A stretch of 64,000 bases of DNA from Heligmosomoides polygyrus polygyrus (Eukaryota > Nematoda > Chromadorea > Rhabditida > Heligmosomidae): positions 87,913,960-87,977,959 of the forward strand of contig OX377206.1 in NCBI GenBank assembly GCA_947396885.1, given 5' to 3'. Below, piece by piece: positions 59,758 through 64,000 of the stretch. Position 1 is the stretch's first letter. Every line of letters starts with the position of its first letter. Under the pieces are notes generated by a model. The model worked only from the letters and a program-made list of their open reading frames with translations. It was not told the origin of the DNA and searched no databases. The translations under genes and the position numbers were made by a program.

Positions 59758-62655
59758 CTAAGTGTTTCCTAACAGCTGCAAAAGGTCATTTCTCTTCAGT
59801 TCTTTTCTGAATGCAGAGCCATTTTTAGCTTCAAACACTGTCAATGGTAGCAGCTGCATCCACCTGGCACAACGGTTAAATAGGTTGTTAAACATCAGTG
59901 AATATTTTTTCCTGCCGATTCTACGATAATGAACGTTAAACCTACCATTACGCATGCTTGATGGCACAAATACCCAATACTTACTTGCCAATAATTTTGA
60001 TTCATTTCGAAGAACTCGGAAGCAAAATGTCAAGTCAGAAGCAATGCGTCTCTCCTGCAATGTCTTTAAACCAAACATATTCAACCTATCGGTATAATTA
60101 GGCATTTCGGTTCCACTTCGAGAGCGCTTAACCCTAAACCAGAGTAGACGGGTGAAAACCTGCTGCACTCTTTCTAATTTTCGAATATCCTTCTTCAAGT
60201 GGGGACTCCAAACTGGAGAGCAGTATTCAAGTTGAGGCAGCACGTGAGACTTATAAAGTCTCAGCAATATTGCCTCATCAGAACATTTTATATTGCGGAA
60301 TAAGCAAAACAGAGTGCTGTAGGCCTTACGAACTACTCCATCAATGTGCGTCGAAAACTTCAGATCAGTGTCAAATATTACGCCAAGGTCTTTTGTGTAA
60401 TGGCAGGTTTTAAGCCGCTTTCCGTCAATGGCATATAAGGGCACGTCGTCATCTCCAATATGCATAACAGCACACTTATCCGTGTTAAGAGGAATACCCG
60501 AACAATTGGCCCAGAGGTGCATCCGTTCAATGGAGCTTTGAAGCGCCAAACGTACTTCGGTTTTGTTTTTATTATCATACATACCATATAGTTTGACGTC
60601 ATCAGCATAGAGCTGCATTTTAATCTCAGCAGGAGTTCTTAGGAATTGAGGAATATCAATGGTGTAAATTATGAATAACCAAGGAGACAAAACACCTCCC
60701 TGAGGGACACCGCTTTCACAGGCATACCTCCCGGAGAAGCTTTGTTTTACCCTAACCGTCATGCCTCTATTTGATAAATACGATCTTAGCCAGTTTAGCA
60801 CTTTACCTCGAATCCCAAGCCTTTCCAACTTATCAAGCAGCATTTTATGACATACCCTGTCGAACGCTTTAGATAAATCGAGATATACCACATCAACTAA
60901 TTTTCCACTATTGAGAGCATATGAGAAATCATAAAGCGAGTCAATTAAGTTGGTTGCTGTCGAGGCACCAGATAAAAATCCGTGCTGCTGGCGAGGGATT
61001 ACGTTAAATTTGTTAAGCCAAGTTTGAATTTTTTCGCACACTATTTTCTCCATTACCTTAACAGCTGTAGGAGTAAGACTAATCGGGCGAAAATTACTTA
61101 GATGATTAGTGCTAGAACTCTTTGGAATAGCTGTTACTATGGCTTCCTTCCACACCTGGGGAACCTCTCCTAAGAGCAAAGACAGGTTGAATAGGAGCGC
61201 AAGGGGCTTTGAAAGCGAATAGTGACATTTTCGGAACACTATCTGAGGGATTCCGTCATACGGCTCAGAGGTAGATGGGTTTAAACGCTTGAGAATTAAA
61301 GAGACTTCATGTGGATGAAAATATATATCACCAAATGTATGTTTGATAGAGAAAGAGTTTGCAAAATATTCTGCGGTTGCAGAGCGGCTGGCTGCAGAAA
61401 AAAAACCAGAGAAAAATTCAGCTAATGCATCCGCCTTCTCCTGGTCGGTACGGAATTTGGAGCCACATGGTCCGACTAGCGTTGGAAGGCATGCTCTTGG
61501 CTTTAGTCTTTGACGGATGTATTGGTAAAGGTTTCTGCCTGAGGCTTGAGAGGCAAGCCGTCTTTCGTAATTAGCAACGAATCTTTTGACATGATGGTTC
61601 AGGCTTTCGCAGACATTTTTGTAAGCCTGGTTGTTTAAGGGGCATTTTGACTCGCGAAAAAGACGTTGTTTTTGATTCAATAAATTACGGATGTGGGGAG
61701 GGTATATCATCGCCTTGCATCTAGGAAATCTAAAAGGCACGAATATTGCAAAAGCATCATAAAGCACTGCACAAAATCTTCGATAAACATCAGACATAGA
61801 GGTGTACTGATTGAATATGCTTAACCAATCTACAGCACAGAAGTAGCTGTCTAGCGCTGAGTAGTCCACACTCAAAAAATCAGGGAGGGGAGGTGGCGAA
61901 AAATCAGCGAATCTGGCCATTATGTCAAAAGAAACGATGCAGTGATCTGATGTGGCTAACGGAGGTAGTGTAGCTACGTTGAATACAATTGGTGATGAGG
62001 ACAAAACAAGATCAAGGGTGTTTGCACCAAGTGTAGACCTGTTGACGAACTGCTGAAATCCACATTCTTGGAAAAACTCTAGGAAACTCGTGCTGGCCGA
62101 ATTAAATGCATGTTGCTTGACCCAGTCAATCTTTAAATTAAAATCTCCTATCACTACAGTGTTGGCATGAGTTAATGCGAGATTACGAAGCAGCTCGATT
62201 AGGCCATCATCATCATTTTTGGCAGAATCAGGTGGACGGTAAACGGTAATGAAGCGAGTATATGAGGCTGTAACGGTACAGAAGAGGTCAAGGCACAGCA
62301 CATCGGCCTTACCAGGAGCAGTGAGGTTCTTGTGGTCCATAATAAGATTTCCTTTCACAACACAACAAACACCGCCTCCAATGCGACCATTACGATCAGA
62401 TCGGAAGACAAAGTAGGGAAGGGAGCCAACTATTTCTGAGTCCAAAACTCTCTCATTGAACCAAGTTTCTGTGATAAAAACGGAATCTGGCTGACATTGT
62501 GACAAAAAGAGTTGAAAATGCTCGATTTTATTCATCAGGCTACGAGCATTTATTAAAAAGCACTTCAGGGGCTTACAGCCGTGCTGACTTAAGAGTTTCC
62601 CGTGCTCCTGGGAAGGTCGGAGGCTCGAGTCAGCTCCCCTCGATACACTACCCAC
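59758..62655 (-). CDS. LINE ORF2: endonuclease and reverse transcriptase
   Basis: The 965-residue protein nicks the target and copies the element RNA (target-primed reverse transcription). An APE-type endonuclease fills about residues 33-245: NARSL (N36), ITETW (E63), GGGVCCV, VYRPP, GDFN (D171/N173), LDLVLSS (D215) and SDH (D237/H238). The reverse transcriptase spans about 450-720: NFRPISLTP, LDLSKAFD (592-599), GVPQGGVLSP (649-658) and the catalytic YADD (683-686). A C-terminal region of about 200 residues has SPVWSPHLKKDI and an RVQQVFTRLL stretch, as in CR1 and Jockey elements. All catalytic residues are present. The first Met lies inside ORF1, so translation probably relies on reinitiation or a similar mechanism. 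Confidence 0.95.
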   Translation of the reverse strand: MGSVSRGADSSLRPSQEHGKLLSQHGCKPLKCFLINARSLMNKIEHFQLFLSQCQPDSVFITETWFNERVLDSEIVGSLPYFVFRSDRNGRIGGGVCCVVKGNLIMDHKNLTAPGKADVLCLDLFCTVTASYTRFITVYRPPDSAKNDDDGLIELLRNLALTHANTVVIGDFNLKIDWVKQHAFNSASTSFLEFFQECGFQQFVNRSTLGANTLDLVLSSSPIVFNVATLPPLATSDHCIVSFDIMARFADFSPPPLPDFLSVDYSALDSYFCAVDWLSIFNQYTSMSDVYRRFCAVLYDAFAIFVPFRFPRCKAMIYPPHIRNLLNQKQRLFRESKCPLNNQAYKNVCESLNHHVKRFVANYERRLASQASGRNLYQYIRQRLKPRACLPTLVGPCGSKFRTDQEKADALAEFFSGFFSAASRSATAEYFANSFSIKHTFGDIYFHPHEVSLILKRLNPSTSEPYDGIPQIVFRKCHYSLSKPLALLFNLSLLLGEVPQVWKEAIVTAIPKSSSTNHLSNFRPISLTPTAVKVMEKIVCEKIQTWLNKFNVIPRQQHGFLSGASTATNLIDSLYDFSYALNSGKLVDVVYLDLSKAFDRVCHKMLLDKLERLGIRGKVLNWLRSYLSNRGMTVRVKQSFSGRYACESGVPQGGVLSPWLFIIYTIDIPQFLRTPAEIKMQLYADDVKLYGMYDNKNKTEVRLALQSSIERMHLWANCSGIPLNTDKCAVMHIGDDDVPLYAIDGKRLKTCHYTKDLGVIFDTDLKFSTHIDGVVRKAYSTLFCLFRNIKCSDEAILLRLYKSHVLPQLEYCSPVWSPHLKKDIRKLERVQQVFTRLLWFRVKRSRSGTEMPNYTDRLNMFGLKTLQERRIASDLTFCFRVLRNESKLLASKYWVFVPSSMRNGRFNVHYRRIGRKKYSLMFNNLFNRCARWMQLLPLTVFEAKNGSAFRKELKRNDLLQLLGNT

Positions 62656-63254
62656 TCGCGGACGGCTGCACCCTTGTTGCGCTCCCGAGCTTCTTGCCTC
62701 AGTTCATAGTCGCGTTTTCTCTCCTCTGCTGTCATACTCCGGCGTACGAAGACATGGGGGAAACCACAACTCCGAAGCAAGCGGGCATTAGCGAGAGCAC
62801 GACGCCAGTGGGTAGAGGAAGGGAGAACCACTTTTACTAGCCGGGGCCGTTTTGGATCAGGCCGACCCATTCTATAAACTTCAGTGGGACGACATTCTAC
62901 ATTAAGTGCATCTAGAACACGTCCCACTTCTCCCTCAAGAGCGGCCTGCCTTTCAGAAGGTCGAAGATCATCGGCACCCTCCTCCAAGCCACTAATCACT
63001 ATGCTCCGAGAGCGTTTTTCGCCCTCCAAAGCATCAGAGAAATCGACTGGAATTCTCTGGACAGCAGCCAGAAGGAGGCGCCCAACGGCTGGATCAGTGT
63101 TCAATTCCATAGCCATCCGGATGAGCTCTATTGCCGACTTGCCGGCAAACTCATCTTCACCTCCCTGACCCATCGATCCAGCCTGATTCGACTGTGAAAG
63201 ACTGGCACTTCTAGTTACCCTTTTGGTGGCTGTTGGCTGCGACTTTGGTGCCAT
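62589..63254 (-). CDS. LINE ORF1 protein
   Basis: The 221-residue protein is the RNA-binding first ORF of CR1-like elements. The N-terminus is basic and Ser/Thr-rich (ATKRVTRSASLS). The core has RSRSIVISGLEE, then ECRPTEVYRMG, RPRLVKVVLPS, LANARLLR and FVRRSMTAEERKRDYELRQ, a pattern I recognise from nematode CR1-type ORF1 proteins. It ends WVVYRGEL. Its last 67 nt overlap the start of ORF2 in another frame. In vivo it would coat the element RNA. No frameshift or stop is seen. Confidence 0.85.
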   Translation of the reverse strand: MAPKSQPTATKRVTRSASLSQSNQAGSMGQGGEDEFAGKSAIELIRMAMELNTDPAVGRLLLAAVQRIPVDFSDALEGEKRSRSIVISGLEEGADDLRPSERQAALEGEVGRVLDALNVECRPTEVYRMGRPDPKRPRLVKVVLPSSTHWRRALANARLLRSCGFPHVFVRRSMTAEERKRDYELRQEARERNKGAAVREWVVYRGELTRASDLPRSTGNS

Positions 63255-63584
63255 GTTGATCCCTGAGCTACCTGATGAAAATAAATCAATAATGCAAGGG
63301 ACGACGGAAAAAGAACACCGCGGGGATGGTTAAAAACAAGAACAAATCAAAAGAAAACAAACAAACAATTACTTAGATAACTAGAGGAACAAGTAAACTA
63401 TTAGAATGGAAGAAGAGGAAAGGTATTCAACAGAAAAGAAATGAAGGAAAACACGAATATGAGAGCAACACAGAATACGACCGCACGCGAGGTGACCTGT
63501 TTGCGAAGTAAACATTAAATACATTGAATACATATTATTTTTTAAAGTAAATAATCAAAACAAATAAGAGTACAGCAAATACAC

Positions 63585-63941
63585 AAAGTAAATAAATAAT
63601 ATTGAATAAATACTATTTGTTTAATAAGGCAAGTTACAGTAAATACATATTTTCACGACGTTGAAGCTAGTAAATAAGAGTGCAGCAGATTCAGTGAAGT
63701 AAATGAATAACATTAAAAACATCAGTATTTAGCTAAAATGGTCAATACGAGTAAATGCACCTTTCACTACGTAGGGACTACATAAGCACGAGTAATAGAC
63801 CGATTCGGTCGATTCGATATACCCAATGAAGTGATAGCTTTACCTAGGCTATTCGAACAACTTTGTCTATATGTAACCCATTTTGGAACTAGTCGGTAAT
63901 ATTGCCAAGATGGGGAGGAGGGAACGCATTAAAGCAATCAG
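63585..63941. other. AT-rich flank beyond the LINE
   Basis: AGTAAATA-like strings recur; no gene is visible. Confidence 0.5.
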
Positions 63942-64000
63942 GGGCCGGATTCGTCGACGACTAACCCGCGGGTGTAGGGGGTAGAGACACCCACAATAAG
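63942..64000. mobile_element. Left end of a MITE like the one at 54149 (cut by window)
   Basis: The sequence GGGGCCGGATTCGTCGACG begins like the element at 54149 and then diverges. Only the first 59 bp are inside the window. Confidence 0.5.

Larger units (their letters stand above)
58669..63584 (-). mobile_element. CR1-type non-LTR retrotransposon (LINE), near full length
   Basis: The element runs on the minus strand: 5' region above 63254, ORF1 (63254-62589), ORF2 (62655-59758), then about 1.1 kb of 3' UTR ending in a (TAAA)n tail at 58670-58697. Both ORFs are open end to end, so the copy is young or was recently active. The 14-mer AAAGTAAATAAATA lies at 58655-58668 and again at 63585-63598; it could be the target duplication, but the region is AT-rich and the outer 5' limit is uncertain. 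ORF1 type, endonuclease and RT signatures place it in the CR1/L2 group. Confidence 0.85.

Overview
This is an accessory-DNA-rich stretch of a nematode chromosome, most likely from a strongylid or other clade V worm. The case rests on three things: a fragmented metazoan gene with nematode-style short introns and TTTCAG-like acceptors, a 21-of-22-base match to the nematode SL1 spliced leader, and CR1, RTE and mariner transposons. The species assignment is inference.

The only host protein-coding gene I can support is a plus-strand secreted ADAMTS metalloprotease. Fourteen consecutive exons between 22784 and 45504 join in consistent phase, giving about 602 codons. They encode, in order, the propeptide with a furin site, the zinc metalloprotease domain, the disintegrin-like region, a thrombospondin type-1 repeat and the start of the cysteine-rich domain. 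The signal-peptide exon and the C-terminal exons were not found. Intron 8 is 9,860 bp and cuts through the zinc-binding signature; intron 11 is 4,928 bp; several others are only 56-94 bp.

Most of the rest is repeats. A tRNA-derived SINE (called SINE A here, about 300 bp, roughly 35 copies or pieces) is scattered in both orientations, some copies with clear target-site duplications and one nested inside another. A second tRNA-like SINE (SINE B) occurs four times, including a paired insertion. Two internally deleted mariner elements lie at 11226-11944 and 12427-13157. Several small TIR elements have 8-bp target duplications of hAT type. A nearly complete CR1-type LINE with two intact overlapping ORFs occupies the minus strand at about 58669-63300, and a decayed RTE end lies near 50756-51060. 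The introns also hold locally amplified repeat arrays.

Layout: 1-16000 is SINE-rich sequence without a recognised gene; 16000-22700 is GC-rich, triplet-rich sequence followed by a degenerate minisatellite; 22784-45504 is the ADAMTS gene; 45505-58500 is a mosaic of SINEs, MITEs and a spliced-leader-like RNA locus at 49961; 58669-63300 is the LINE. The most interesting items are the SL1-like locus, the paired empty and filled sites at 55300-56620, the nested SINE at 32150, and the GC-AG intron in the protease gene.
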